From contig JAIEPX010000008.1 in NCBI GenBank assembly GCA_019748175.1, positions 124,001-188,000 on the forward strand: DNA of 64,000 bases, given 5' to 3'. A program made the translations under genes and the position numbers. This document shows, piece by piece, positions 35,801 through 47,200 of the stretch; positions within the stretch are counted from its first letter, which is position 1, and each line of letters starts with the position of its first letter. The notes beneath the pieces are model-generated. The model worked only from the letters and a program-made list of their open reading frames with translations, did no database searches and was not told where the DNA came from. Source of the DNA: Gammaproteobacteria bacterium. GTDB lineage: Bacteria > Pseudomonadota > Gammaproteobacteria > JAIEPX01.

Positions 35801-37335
35801 TGACTCGAATACAGCCATATAAAGCAAGTACATTTCATAATTTAGGCTGTTTTTTACACGCTAGGGCGCAAATCAAGTTAGATAGTGGTAATCGCAAAGA
35901 ATATATTGAATTTTTTAAGCAGGCGGAATGTAATTTTAAAAAAGCACAGGAATTAGATTATCAAGCAAATATATGTACAGAATATGCTCTTTTTCTATGG
36001 CGGAATTGTAACGATTTTGATAATACCTCAAAAGTAATAGCTCTAGCCAAATGGTCTATTATTTTGGGTCAGAAAGATTGTGAATTAGAATACAATAGGC
36101 TAGATAGGCTAACCGTTGATAATAACCTGCAGCAAATGATTGACCGATATATAAAAATATCGATTAAGGCTTTTTTTTTGGCGCATTATTTATTGATACA
36201 AGTTTATTTAAAAACCAGTAAACGAGAAGAAGCGGTCATACAGTTAAGCTTATTTGAAAATGAAGTTGAAAAATTGGCTGACTCCGAAAAAAGTCTGGTT
36301 TGCGAGTTGGTAGAATATTCGCGTGACTCGATTAATTCTGAAAAATCAAAAAGGGTACATGCAAGATTTTTTCAGTTTGATAACAGATCTTGTCAAACTA
36401 AACCTAATCTATATCAACCTATATTCGCCGAAGAAGTGTGTGATTCAAATGGATTAGTAAATAGACGACAGGTAAATCATGTTAAGGTATTTGGAAGGCA
36501 CGGACTTTTTGTACATGTAAAAAAGAATTCTGATGAACAAGAGGCAATCTTTGAGCAAGCCATACCAGATAACTTCAGTTTAAGCGAAGCTAAAGGTAAA
36601 GGAGATTGCTTCTATGATTCTTGTGCGCAAGAATTAAATGAGTGGGTAGGAAAATCTGAGTATACAATCAAATCCTTAAGACTCTTGTGTCATCAATATG
36701 CTGTTGAGTTGGATGGACGTTGTAATGCGAATCCGCAACATCCTGATAATTGGATAGCAAAGGCTCTAAATTATGATACCAGAAAATATCAAGATTATCT
36801 TGCCAATGTACAATACACAGTAGAAGAAAGAGAATTAGGGGAAGGGGTAGGTGACGATAAACTAGCGGTTTGGGGTGAGCAGCACATTGATGGTCGTATC
36901 CTGTGTAAGCGGCTAGGGGTTAGGCTTCATGTGATAGAAGTGAGAGAAAATCCAGATGATAAGACGAATGAAATCCAGAAATTTATCGTAAGCCACAATC
37001 TAGTAAGCGAGTCAGAGCTGAAAAATGTCAATGAGGATGGCATTGATTGGAGAAAGAGAGAATTGCTCCATATCGCTGTCTGTAATCTTCATTTTGTTCC
37101 TATTTTAAGAAATGCTACTAAGCAAAATCGAGGATCTGATTATATGCCTGTTCGGGAGAATGGTTCTCATCAGTGGAACGTTACTAATCTAGGAAACGCT
37201 GTAGGCACTTCAGAGAGCGTGAATGCTTTAAGCGAATTAGCTGAACGTCCTTCTTTTCAGCCATCAGAATCGCTTATAATTCTCACAGCATCACAGCAGG
37301 CGCTAGAGCCACCTGAAAAGCGTATGAAATTTTAA
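32869..37335 (+). CDS. giant nucleotidyltransferase-TPR-OTU protein
   Basis: 1488 residues. Residues 1-110: helical N-terminal domain shared by the whole family. About 130-440: nucleotidyltransferase domain of the GlnD/DUF294 type with G183-SLAREEATPYS-D195-L-E197, plus family signatures GFSFDGQMLSGCHTPLGN and LYRQPTMWIDHLASY. About 510-1150: divergent TPR repeats. About 1205-1415: OTU-type cysteine protease with GKGDCFYDSC (Cys1247) and CNLHFVPIL (His1408). The polar end is without recognised domain. GlnD-like domains transfer nucleotides to proteins and OTU domains cut ubiquitin chains; TPRs bind partners. Substrates are unknown. It heads a cluster of related giant genes, 23 bases before the next. 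The absence of a signal peptide and the eukaryote-like domains fit a translocated effector, but an intracellular defence role is possible. Confidence 0.85.
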   Translation: MDERYLLADFPVNDIIDGLKITRDLEDVEEKLRIYSKGFRDLGDWYVKESDFFNAETLRKHRMRLKAVCLYNLALASGGNQSRIIEKIKNIEESVIQTINGKFHIQSTDEYYQEILYYKTKLKKIRAKAEEKLASIDIASIDVKYVYQDIAISLKKLVKKIIEKCFEMMPPPKDCQYSIIVLGSLAREEATPYSDLEWSILIGEDNDQHKEYFRRLTEVVWIKILNLQETTPRIMDIKELDWFFESVSPCKKGFSFDGQMLSGCHTPLGNRHHDVTKEQQYELIGTPKKLAQFQFPEWENKRGFCTVLSSVASICSNEDGHLLEKYLRKMRRIWSSQNQSNLVGTAKTQNLVSLLPIPNLIQTRSLKYLSESLERFKFKGGRFDAETHFFDVKYHLYRQPTMWIDHLASYFSIESINIWDKVQDIFIKKFANVDGGNNINKIVSKILAIRLKTYLNKGYREDHVIMIDRDAPEKNEKILEKYFCVKIEVLFGIFTVLIQLHSKLLECVDQPNEMKNILLSTIYPEADKHLVCYIYETLCNYRKAIEINKENLENATETEKSGTLFPLMHYQLGLSYSAIGDYINALQMLNLSLGLFAKLKTSKEIQLTCIDICFSIGRIYHLQLKPQAAMKKLLETVSLYSLVFGQNAVEVEKHWGRVGKTFVSFKLYSDAIILLQKSIQKLEHSSEDVSIFLAEMFVSLGRAYRFLSNYKNSMIAYERAMELYSIKFGNNCIYNGMIKIELGEYYFQKREFCNAIRVVEESKLIFIDDAGEYNWRVTSPIGMLVAIYIMQSHYALAIRLLREMKNIIKLSLNHSIDYYKVRLEFLIDIYIDQGEYSKAKRCCKKVKLIIQNIHRDIFGQKIAFIENTLGRIYIELKKFEKARLCAARAIEIYHSLQDIDKNKPKILFESNQNYIFSCIREGNLYLLQEEMDFEKAKACYQNTKLPQMPEDPGTHLFLVSWFYQNNNLTAAIEHCIILTRIQPYKASTFHNLGCFLHARAQIKLDSGNRKEYIEFFKQAECNFKKAQELDYQANICTEYALFLWRNCNDFDNTSKVIALAKWSIILGQKDCELEYNRLDRLTVDNNLQQMIDRYIKISIKAFFLAHYLLIQVYLKTSKREEAVIQLSLFENEVEKLADSEKSLVCELVEYSRDSINSEKSKRVHARFFQFDNRSCQTKPNLYQPIFAEEVCDSNGLVNRRQVNHVKVFGRHGLFVHVKKNSDEQEAIFEQAIPDNFSLSEAKGKGDCFYDSCAQELNEWVGKSEYTIKSLRLLCHQYAVELDGRCNANPQHPDNWIAKALNYDTRKYQDYLANVQYTVEERELGEGVGDDKLAVWGEQHIDGRILCKRLGVRLHVIEVRENPDDKTNEIQKFIVSHNLVSESELKNVNEDGIDWRKRELLHIAVCNLHFVPILRNATKQNRGSDYMPVRENGSHQWNVTNLGNAVGTSESVNALSELAERPSFQPSESLIILTASQQALEPPEKRMKF

Positions 37336-37358
37336 GTTTATTTTGTAAGGAGTAAATT

Positions 37359-40300
37359 ATGGATGATAAATCTTTTCAGGCTCAGTTATCAACTAATGAG
37401 ATTGTTGAGCGATTAAAAAAAGCGATAGATTTTGAAGACGAAAAAGAAAAGCTAAAAACATATTCAAAGGGTTTTGAGGATTTAGGTGATTGTTATTTTA
37501 GAGACTCTGATCTCATTAATACAGATATTTTAAAAAAACATCGTCTGACATTAAAAGCTGTGTGTTTATATAATTTGGCGCTTGCTAGTGGTGGTGATCA
37601 ACAAATTTTATTGACAAAAATTCAAATGATAGAAAAGGGAATCTTAAATAATTCTGGTGGTATGACGCATCATCTATTTACAGAAGAATACATTAGTGAA
37701 ATTCAAGGCTATAAACAAGATTTAGCATCAATACGAAGTATGGCAGATCAGCATCTTGCGCAAATTGATATCGCATCGATCGAAGTCAAAACTGTTTATC
37801 AAAATATTGCAATGGGTTTAAAAAAATTGATAACGAAAATGATCCGAAAATGTTTTGAGGTGATGCTTCCACCTCAATATTGCCAATATTCAATAATTGT
37901 TTTAGGTTCTCTTGCACGTGAAGAAGCGACTCCGTATTCCGATTTTGAATGGGCAATTTTGATTAATGATGCCAGTAAGAAAAATATAGATTATTTTCGA
38001 AGATTAACAGAATTAGTATGGATCAAGATATTAAACTTACAAGAAACCACTTCAAGGATAATGGATATCGCCGAGCTGGATTGGTTTCTTGAATCGGATA
38101 GTCCATGTTCCAAAGGATTTTCATTTGATGGACAAATGCTCTCGGGTTGTCATACCCCACTCGGAAATGGTCATCATACGTTAAATAAAATTAGATCGAT
38201 CGAGCAGAACAGCTTGTTAACCGCGGAAGAAAAAGACTCCCAAATACGAAAGATTAAAGATAGTGAATATGAGCTCATCGGTACCCCCGAAGGATTAGCA
38301 CAGTTTCAAAGCCAGCAATGGGAAACAAAGAGAGGTTTCTGCACCGTATTATCCACGGTGGCTCTCATAATCAGCAACAACGACAATTTGGTGCGAACCT
38401 ATGAAGAGAATATGGCAGAGATATGGAACTTAATAGTAAAGTCTAATCCCGACCAAACAATGATTCAACTACGCTCACTCACTTACTTAACTGAAAGTGT
38501 GGAACGCTTTAAATTCAAAGGGGGGCACTTTGGCGAAGAGACACATTTCTTTGATGCAAAATATGATCTGTATCGATTACCGAATATGTTTATCGATCAT
38601 GTATCGAGTTATTGGTGTGTTCAATCAAAGAATCTCTGGGAACGGATAGAGCATATTTTTGGAGAAGCAGGCGTTGTGTTTCTCCCAGAGAAATCAAAGG
38701 CCCTCAAACGAGTGGTCTCTCAAATATTGGGGTTAAGACTACGAGCATATGCTAATAAGGGGTATCGAGACGATCATATCGTAATGTTCGATTCCCAGAA
38801 ACCTGAGAAAAATGAAGCCGCACTGAAAAAATACCTTGGTGTGGATGAAACGCTATTGCTGCAGATTTATTCAGAACTGATTGAGCTTCAATGGAGAATG
38901 GAATCGTTTATTGAGCAACGCGGAGCGGTCGCTGCTATGGCATGGCAGTACGGTGATGTGAGTGATTTTACAAAGGGAGAAGTGTATCGATTATTGTTGA
39001 ATTTCCCAAAGGCAATAGCGGCGTTTGAGGAGTCAAAACGGAGAACAATAGCTGCTCACAGCTCTGCGCATCTCTTCGTTGCTGAGACTCTGAATAGCTT
39101 AGGCGCTGTGTATGAAGCGCAAGCTCGGTATTCTGAGGCAATCGTGGCGTATGAAGAGTCGAAACAAATCATGATAGCCGCACATAGTTCCAAGCATCTC
39201 TCTGTTGCCGATGTACAGAATTATTTAGGGATTGTGTATCGAGCACAAGCTCGGTATCCCGAGGCAATCAAAGCATTTGAGGAGGCGAAGCAGATCAGAA
39301 TAGCTATTCAGGGTGCTGAGCATCTTTCAGTTGCCGACACGCTGAATAATTTAGGGAATGTATATCGCGAACAAGCTCTGTATCCTGATGCGATTGTGGC
39401 ATTTGATGAAGCCAAACGGATCAGGGTAGCTACATACGGCACTGAGGATCTCTTGGTTGCCGACACGTTGAATAATCTAGGAAATGTTTATAAAGCACAA
39501 GCTCGCTATCGTGAAGCGATCACGGTACTAGAAGAAGCGAAACGAATCAGAATATCAATTCATGGCCCTGAGCATCTTCACGTTGCCGATACGTTGAATA
39601 ATTTAGGGAATGTGTATCGAGCACTGGCCCAGTATCCTGTTGCAATTGCGGTGTATGAAGATTCAAAACGGATAACAATAGCCATCCATGGTTCGGAGCA
39701 TCCCTCAGTTGCTGCTACGCTAGGTAATCTAGGAGCTGTATATATTGTTCAACTTCGTTATAGCGAAGCGATCGTAGCTTTAGAAGAAGCGAAGCGAATA
39801 AAGGAAGTCAATTACGGCCCTGAACATCTTTCGGTTGGCGACACGCTCAATAGTCTTGGCGCTACATATGCTGCACAAGCTCGATATCCCGAAGCGATCG
39901 GTGCATATAAGGAATCGATCCGGATTACAATAGCTACTCACAGTCCAGAGCATCTCTCCGTTGCTGAGACGCTGAATAATTTAGGAATGGTGTATAAATC
40001 TCAAGCCCGTTATCCCGAGGCAATCGCAGCGTATGAGGAAGCGAAACGAATAAAGATCGTGACTTACCATGCCGAGCATCCTTCCATTGCAAACACGCAA
40101 CTTAATATCGGTTTAGTACTTATCGAGCAAGGGAAGTTCGAGGAAGCGCGAGCATTATTTCAAGCTGCCATTGTTGTTTATGATGGTGTTCAACATCCTA
40201 ATCGAGAAAAAGCGAAAATTTGTCTAGTATCTTCATATATTCGAGAGGGTAACACCTATATGTTGCAGCAGGAGGTTGATATTGATCGCGCGAGCAACTG

Positions 40301-41228
40301 TTATCACTATGTGTCCTCTTCTCTTAACCCTCAAGACCCAAAAGTGCATCAAGATTTGGCAAAGCAATTTTACGATAGTGGACAATTGACCGCAGTTCTG
40401 GAGCATTACCGCATTTTGGCTCTATTGAGATCCAAGGATGCGTCAATCCACCAAAATTTAGCTTGTGTTTTTCATGCACAGGCATGCATGGAACAATGTA
40501 AAGGTGAAAGCAAAGTAGTCTTGGATTATCTCAAAAAAGCTGAAGATCATTTTGAGCAGGCGATACAACTCGATACTAATACATCAGTTTGTACTGAGTA
40601 CGCTCAATTTCTTTGGAAAAACCGAGTTGATTGTGGTTTTGAGAAAATTGTTGCTCTTTTGCAGAAAGCCATTGGCTTAAAGCAAATGGAGAATGGGTTG
40701 AGTTATGGCCCAATAGAAAGATCAACAGTCGATCAGTATTTACAGGGCCTACTTGATCAAGAAAACAAGCTGACATTTAGAGCATATTATTTAGCGCATT
40801 ATCTGTTGATTAAAGTGTATTGTGTGACGGATCAACTATCAGCAGCGCAGATCTTATACCGAAATTTTCAAGCCCTAGTGAAAGAGGATGAGGTTGTCGC
40901 TTCATCAAAAAAAGTCGCATTATTAGCAAAAATCAGTGCGCTCATTAAAGAAAATCCAGATAAAAAGATACTTATTGAAATGAAATTTCAACAACAATTA
41001 CTTGCCAATGAATCAAGACAGCGCTTACATACAAAATTAGTCGACGGTTCACAAGCAGAGATCGAGCGATGCATTGTATCTCAAATACATGAGTCAAAAG
41101 AACCCACTCGTTCACCGACTGTGTCACCACGCTTATTACGAGACTCACCTATATTGGCTAAAGCAGCATCAGACAAGACTCTATCTAAGGAAGAAGATAT
41201 TCAGGCATCACTGAATACAAATCTGTAA
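37359..41228 (+). CDS. giant nucleotidyltransferase-kinesin-light-chain TPR protein
   Basis: 1289 residues. Same N-terminal helical domain and nucleotidyltransferase domain as the preceding protein, with G183-SLAREEATPYS-D195-F-E197 and GFSFDGQMLSGCHTPLGN. From about 549 to 926 there are nine near-perfect 42-residue kinesin-light-chain TPR repeats (type YPEAIAAYEEAKRI ... VADTLNNLGNVY), then degenerate TPRs to about 1200. No OTU domain. The C terminus has SPRLLRDSPIL followed by SKEEDIQASLNTNL, shared with the next gene. AAGGAG precedes the ATG. Such TPR arrays occur in eukaryotic and fungal NLR proteins and bind protein partners. It is co-oriented and 29 bases before the next gene, so co-transcription is likely. 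Confidence 0.85.
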   Translation: MDDKSFQAQLSTNEIVERLKKAIDFEDEKEKLKTYSKGFEDLGDCYFRDSDLINTDILKKHRLTLKAVCLYNLALASGGDQQILLTKIQMIEKGILNNSGGMTHHLFTEEYISEIQGYKQDLASIRSMADQHLAQIDIASIEVKTVYQNIAMGLKKLITKMIRKCFEVMLPPQYCQYSIIVLGSLAREEATPYSDFEWAILINDASKKNIDYFRRLTELVWIKILNLQETTSRIMDIAELDWFLESDSPCSKGFSFDGQMLSGCHTPLGNGHHTLNKIRSIEQNSLLTAEEKDSQIRKIKDSEYELIGTPEGLAQFQSQQWETKRGFCTVLSTVALIISNNDNLVRTYEENMAEIWNLIVKSNPDQTMIQLRSLTYLTESVERFKFKGGHFGEETHFFDAKYDLYRLPNMFIDHVSSYWCVQSKNLWERIEHIFGEAGVVFLPEKSKALKRVVSQILGLRLRAYANKGYRDDHIVMFDSQKPEKNEAALKKYLGVDETLLLQIYSELIELQWRMESFIEQRGAVAAMAWQYGDVSDFTKGEVYRLLLNFPKAIAAFEESKRRTIAAHSSAHLFVAETLNSLGAVYEAQARYSEAIVAYEESKQIMIAAHSSKHLSVADVQNYLGIVYRAQARYPEAIKAFEEAKQIRIAIQGAEHLSVADTLNNLGNVYREQALYPDAIVAFDEAKRIRVATYGTEDLLVADTLNNLGNVYKAQARYREAITVLEEAKRIRISIHGPEHLHVADTLNNLGNVYRALAQYPVAIAVYEDSKRITIAIHGSEHPSVAATLGNLGAVYIVQLRYSEAIVALEEAKRIKEVNYGPEHLSVGDTLNSLGATYAAQARYPEAIGAYKESIRITIATHSPEHLSVAETLNNLGMVYKSQARYPEAIAAYEEAKRIKIVTYHAEHPSIANTQLNIGLVLIEQGKFEEARALFQAAIVVYDGVQHPNREKAKICLVSSYIREGNTYMLQQEVDIDRASNCYHYVSSSLNPQDPKVHQDLAKQFYDSGQLTAVLEHYRILALLRSKDASIHQNLACVFHAQACMEQCKGESKVVLDYLKKAEDHFEQAIQLDTNTSVCTEYAQFLWKNRVDCGFEKIVALLQKAIGLKQMENGLSYGPIERSTVDQYLQGLLDQENKLTFRAYYLAHYLLIKVYCVTDQLSAAQILYRNFQALVKEDEVVASSKKVALLAKISALIKENPDKKILIEMKFQQQLLANESRQRLHTKLVDGSQAEIERCIVSQIHESKEPTRSPTVSPRLLRDSPILAKAASDKTLSKEEDIQASLNTNL
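39002..40135 (+). repeat. nine tandem 126-bp (42-residue) TPR repeats
   Basis: Coding direct repeats with exact 42-codon period, nine copies, each containing GCTGAATAATTTAGG-like and GCGAAACGGAT-like blocks. Copies differ at many bases, so they are not a recent expansion, but the high similarity could drive copy-number change by recombination. Confidence 0.85.
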
Positions 41229-41257
41229 GACTCATCTCAATTCAATAGGAGAAAGTT

Positions 41258-44200
41258 ATGGAAATCAAGATGGAAGCCAAAATTGAACGCATTATCGTTG
41301 AGTTAAAAAAAGCACGTGATGCACAAGAGCCAGAAAAATCTCGTCAATTTGCAGCGAATTTTGAAAGGCTTGGCGATTATTTTGTCGAACAATCTGAGAC
41401 ACAAATAGATGATTTATTAACTTGTCATCGCACGGCGCTCAAAGCGATATCACTTTATAATTTAGCACTGGCGAGCGCACAATTGATCAGTGATGATCAG
41501 ACGATCAAAAAGCTGCTTGAAAAAATACATGCGATTGAGAATGCTATAATCGAGAGATCAGGTGGTAAACCCATTTATCAAAGTTTGGCATTGTATGAGC
41601 AAGAAATAGAAGGCTGGAAAAAAAAATTGCATAGTATCCGCTCTGAAGCTAAAGCAACTTTAGAAAAAGTAGACCTTGGTTCACCCGAAGTTCAAACAAT
41701 TTATAAAACCATCGCGGCAGGATTAAAATTGCTGGTAAAAGACATGATTGAATCGTTTTTTAAAATCTTACCTCTACCCAATGATTGTGTTTATTCCATT
41801 ATAACCTTGGGATCATTGGCGCGTGAAGAAGCGACCCCTTATTCTGATTTTGAATGGGCAATATTAATCGAAAATCCAAATCACAAAGAGTATTTTCGAC
41901 GATTAACGGAATTACTTTGGATCAAAGTCATCAATTTAGGCGAGACAACGGCACGTATGATGGATATCGTCGAATTGGATTGGTTTTCTGAATCGGATAG
42001 TCCCTGCCGAAAAGGATTTTCATTTGATGGGCAGATGCTCTCGGGTTGCCATACGCCACTTGGAAATAAACATCATACGCTAAATAAAATCAGAACGATC
42101 CAACAGAGTACCATATTAAGCACTGAAGAAAAAGCAAGTCAGATTCAAAAGATTAAAGAGGGTGAATATGAACTTATCGGCACTCAAGAAGAATTGGCGC
42201 AGTTTCAAACGCAACGATGGGGAACAAAGCGAGGTTTCTGTACTGTACTATCGACTGTAGCTCCAATTATCAGTAACAACGATCATTTAGTGCAAGACTA
42301 TGAAAAACATATGGCTAAGATATGGAACTTCCCGTTTGGGGGTGACAGTAACCATACACTCATTCAACAACGCTCACTCACTTACTTAAATGAAAGTATT
42401 GAACGTTTTAAATTCCAAGGGGGGCATTTTGGAAAAGAGACTCATTATTTTGACGCAAAGTATCATCTTTATCGATTGCCGAATATGCTGATCGATCATG
42501 CTTCTAGTTATTTTAGTATCCAGCCTAAGAATCTGTGGGACCGGCTAGAGGGAATTTTTGGAGAAGCCGGCATAGTGCATTTCCCAGAGAAATCAGTGGC
42601 CCTCAAACAAGTGGTCTCCCAAGTGTTAGGGTTGAGATTACGAGCCTATTTAAAAAAAAGATATCGAGACGATCACGTCATAATGTTCGATTCAGAGAGT
42701 CCCGAGAAAAATGAAGTCGCTGTGAAAAAATACATAGGGGTGGATGAGACTATACTGCTACAAATTTACTCAGAGTTAATTGAGCTTCAATGGCGAATGG
42801 AATCGTTTATTGAAGAAAGAGGAGCATCAGCTGCTTTAGCACAGCGTTATGGCGATGTGACTGATTTTATGCGGGGAGAAGTCCATCGCTTATTGTTGAA
42901 TTATCCCAAAGCAGCAGTGGCGTTTGAGAAGGCCAAACGAGTTATGATAGCCACTCATAGCATCGAGGATAACCGTGTTGCCGGGACGCTGAATAATTTA
43001 GGGATGATATATCATTTGCAAGACCGGAACAGTGAAGCAATCGTAGCGTATGAGGAGTCGAAACGGATAACGATAGGCACTTACGGCCCTGAACATCTGT
43101 CCGTTGCCGAGACGCTAAATAATTTAGGCGTTGTGTATGAAGCACAAAGGCGGTATCCCGAGGGGATCACAGCTTTTGAAGAATCGAAAAGGATTATGAT
43201 AGCCATACACGGCCCCGATTATGTCGGCGTTGCCAGTCCACTGAACAATTTAGGAGTGGTGTATCGAGCAGAATGCAGATACTCCAAGGCGCTTGCGGCG
43301 TTTGAGGAGGCGAAACGGATAACGATAGCTACATTCAACCACGAGCATCTCGGTGTTGCCGAGACGCTGAATAATATAGGGGCGGTGTATTCTGCACAAG
43401 GCCGGTGTCGTGAGGCAGCCGCGGCGTATGAGGAGGCGAAACGAATAAAGATAGCCTCTCTAGGGCCCAAGCATCCTTCTGTTGCTGTAACGCTGAATAA
43501 TTTAGGGGTTGTGTATAAATTACAAGCCCGGTATCGCGAGGCGATTGCGGTGTTTGAGGAGGCGAAGCGGATAATGTTAACCACCCTCAGTCCTGAGCAT
43601 CCATACATTGCTGAGACACTGTGTAATAAGGGTCTTATACTCATCGAGCAAGGGCTCTATGAGGAAGCACGTGCCTTATTTAAAGCGGCCCTCATTGTTT
43701 ATAAGCGCGCTCAACACCCTAATCAAGAAATAACGAATAATCATATAATGATTTCTTATATTCGAGAAGGTAATGTCTTCATGCTGCAAAAGGATATGGA
43801 TAGCCATCGTGCAAGCAGTTGCTACCAGCACGTGGATTCCTCACTAGATCCGGACAGTCCGGAGAGTCCCAAGATTCATGAAGCTTTGGCAAGGAAGTTC
43901 TACGATATGGGTCAATTAACCCCAGCCCTAGAACATTACAGCATTCTGATCCGACTAGGGCTCGGCAATGCGTCAGCCTATCATAATTTGGCCTGTATTA
44001 TTCATGCACGGGCCTGCATCGAACTGAGCAAAGGTGAGGTCAAGCTGGCTTTGGATTATATCAAAGAAGCCGAAGGCTATTTTGAACGAGCGATTCAACT
44101 TACTTCTCATGAAGAAGTTTGTACTGATGCAGGAGTTTGTACCGAGTATGCCCTCTTTCTTTGGAAAAACCGAGACTTTTACGGCAATAAAAAAATCATT

Positions 44201-47200
44201 GCACTGCTGCAGCAAGCCATTGCTTTGAAGCAGCTAGACAAAAGGTTGAGTTATGGACGGATGGAAAGATCCGTCGTAGATCAGTATATGCAGATCCTCC
44301 TGGATCAAGAAAATCACTTGTCATTTAAAGCATATCATTTAGCACATTATCTGTTGATTCAAGTTTACTGTGCGATGGATCAGCTACCCGCAGCGCGGGC
44401 TTTATGCCGCGATTTCCAAGCCCAGGTAAAGGAGGATGAGGAAGCGTATGAAATCACTCAAATAGCGTTATGCGCACAATTCAGTGATCTGATGGAAGCT
44501 GATCCTGATAAAACGAAACACTATGAAGAGCAATTACGACAGCAATCACTTGCTAATGAAAAACAACAGCGTCTTCACGCAAGACTAGTTGAGTGTTCGA
44601 AGGCAGAGATTAAGCGAGTCATTTTATCTCAAATTCGTGAGTCTAAACAGCCAGTTCGACCGTCGTCGCAGTCACCACGCTTGTTTAAAGATTCACTGAA
44701 ATATGATGGAGAAGCAGTGAATAAGAAAATTGAGAGTGTTCAAAAAACTGTGTCACGGGTATCTACATCATCAGAGAATCAAAAGGGTAGTGTTGAAGAA
44801 ATATTTGGACGGCATGGTCTTTTTACACATGAAAAAAAGAACGCTAGTGAACAAAAAGCATTTTTTGATAAAGCGATTCCCGAGGGATTCAGATTAAGCG
44901 AAGCCAAAGGTAAAGGAGATTGCTTCTATGATTCGTGTGCACAAGAATTATATGAACGGTCAGGGAAAAATGAGTATACTATTAAATCCCTCAGGCTTTT
45001 GTGTCATGAATACGCTGTTGCGTTGGATAAGCGCTGTAATGGGAATCCACAACATCCTGAAAATTGGATAGCGAAGGCTTTCAATTACGATACCAGAAAA
45101 TATCATGACTATCTTGCTAATGTCCGATACACGGTAGAAGAAAGAGAAGCGGGGGAGGGTGTAGGAGATGATAAATTAGCTATTTGGGGCGAGCAGCATA
45201 TAGATGGGCGAATATTGAGTGAGAAACTGGGTATTAAGCTTCATGTGATCGAAGTTAGAGAAAATCCCGATGATGAAACCAATAAAACGCAAAAATTTAT
45301 CGTAAGTCACAATCTCGTAGATGAGGCTGGTTTGAAAAACGTCGAAGAAGATAAAATTGATTGGAAAGAGGAAACATTACTTCATATCGCTGTATGTAAT
45401 CTTCATTTTGTACCTATTTTAAAAATTATGGTCAAGCAAACAAATGTAACTGATCTCAATATTGATAAACACAACCGGGAAATTTCAAGGGGCGAGGAAA
45501 CTATGGAATTCAAGATGGAAACTAATGATGAAAGCATTATCACAAAGCTAAAGGAAGCACGGGATGCACAAGAGCCAGAAAAGTCTCGTCGATTAGCAGC
45601 GGGTTTTGAGGCACTTGGTGATAATTTTGTAGAACAATCAGAGACACAAAAAGATAATTTATTAATCTGTCATCGCACAGCACTCAAAGCGATATCACTC
45701 TATAATTTAGCGCTATCAAGTGCACAATTTGTCAATGACGATCAGACAAATAAAAAGCTGCTCGAAAAAATACAGGCTATAGAGAAAGTCATGATTGAAA
45801 GATCAGGTGGCAAACCCATTCATCAAAATTCGTCTTCGTACGAACAAGAAATTGAGTATTGGAAAAGAAGATTACAAAACATTCGCGCTGAAGCTAAAGC
45901 AGCGTTAGAAAAAGTGGAATTTGGTTCACCCGAAATTCAATCGATCTATAAAACCATCGCCGCAGAATTAAAATTAATGGTAAAAGACATGATTGAATCG
46001 TGTTTTAAAATATTACCTCTACCCAATGATTGTGTGTATTCCATAATTACTTTGGGATCATTAGCGCGTGAAGAAGCCACGCCTTATTCTGATTTTGAAT
46101 GGGCTATATTAATCGAAAATCCAAAATACAAAAACAATTTTCGACGACTATCAGAATTGCTATGGATCAAAGTCATTAATTTAGGTGAGACAACAGCACG
46201 AATGATGGATATAGAAGAATTAAATTGGTTTGATGAGTCAGAAAGTCCGTGTAAAAAGGGATTTTCATTTGATGGACAAATGATGAGTGGTTGTCATACA
46301 CCATTAGGAAATCGTCATCATACAGCCAGCAAAATCCGGGCGATCGAGCAGAACAGTTTGTTAAATAAGGGAGAAAAAGCCACGCAAATTCAAAAAATTA
46401 AAGACGGTGAGTACGAGCTCATAGGAACCCCGGAAGAATTAGCGCAATTTCAAACTGAGCGATGGGAAACAAAAAGAGGTTTCTGTACGGTATTATCGAC
46501 GGTTGCACCCATTATCTGTAACACCGTCAAATTAGCAGCGGTGCCTGTTGTGAGGAATACTTTAGTGTCAAGAATCAGAAAATTGAAGTTTTCCAAAATT
46601 ATTAAAAGGTTTAATAATTCTGCCAATGGGTTACCCTCAAATTCGTCGGAAACTATTGACTATTTAGTGCAACACTATGAAGAGAATATGAGAGTTATCT
46701 GGAACTCTAATATTGAGTCTAATCCCCAGAAGACACTGATTCAACAACGTTCACTCACTTACCTAGCTGAAAGCGTTAAACGTTTTGAATTTAAAGGTGG
46801 CTACTTCGGTAAAGAGATGCATTATTTTGACGCGAAGTACCATCTGTATCGATTGCCGAACATGCTGATTGATCATATAGCGAGCTATTTTGGTATTCAG
46901 TCAACGAATCTGTGGGATCGAGTAGAGAATATTTTTGGAAAAGATGGCGTTGTGAATTTCCCTGATAAATCAAAGGCCCTTAAACGGGCAATCTCTCAAG
47001 TCTTGGGATTGAGACTAAAAGCGTATTTAAAAAAAGGATATCGAGATGATCATATCTTGATGTTCGATCCACAAAATCCAGAGAAAAATCAAGCTGCGGT
47101 CCAAAAATATCTGGAGGTTGATGAGACGCTACTGATACAGATTTATTCAGAGCTAATCGAACTTGAAGATAGAACGCTATCGTTTATTGAAAAACGTGGG

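Noticed and set aside
37336..41257. Separate promoters between the giant genes
   Set aside because: The gaps are 23 and 29 bases and contain only ribosome binding sites; co-transcription is simpler.
43219..43644. 141-codon minus-strand open frame inside the TPR array
   Set aside because: It is antisense to the conserved 42-residue repeats and its own sequence repeats with the same period; it is a by-product of codon usage.
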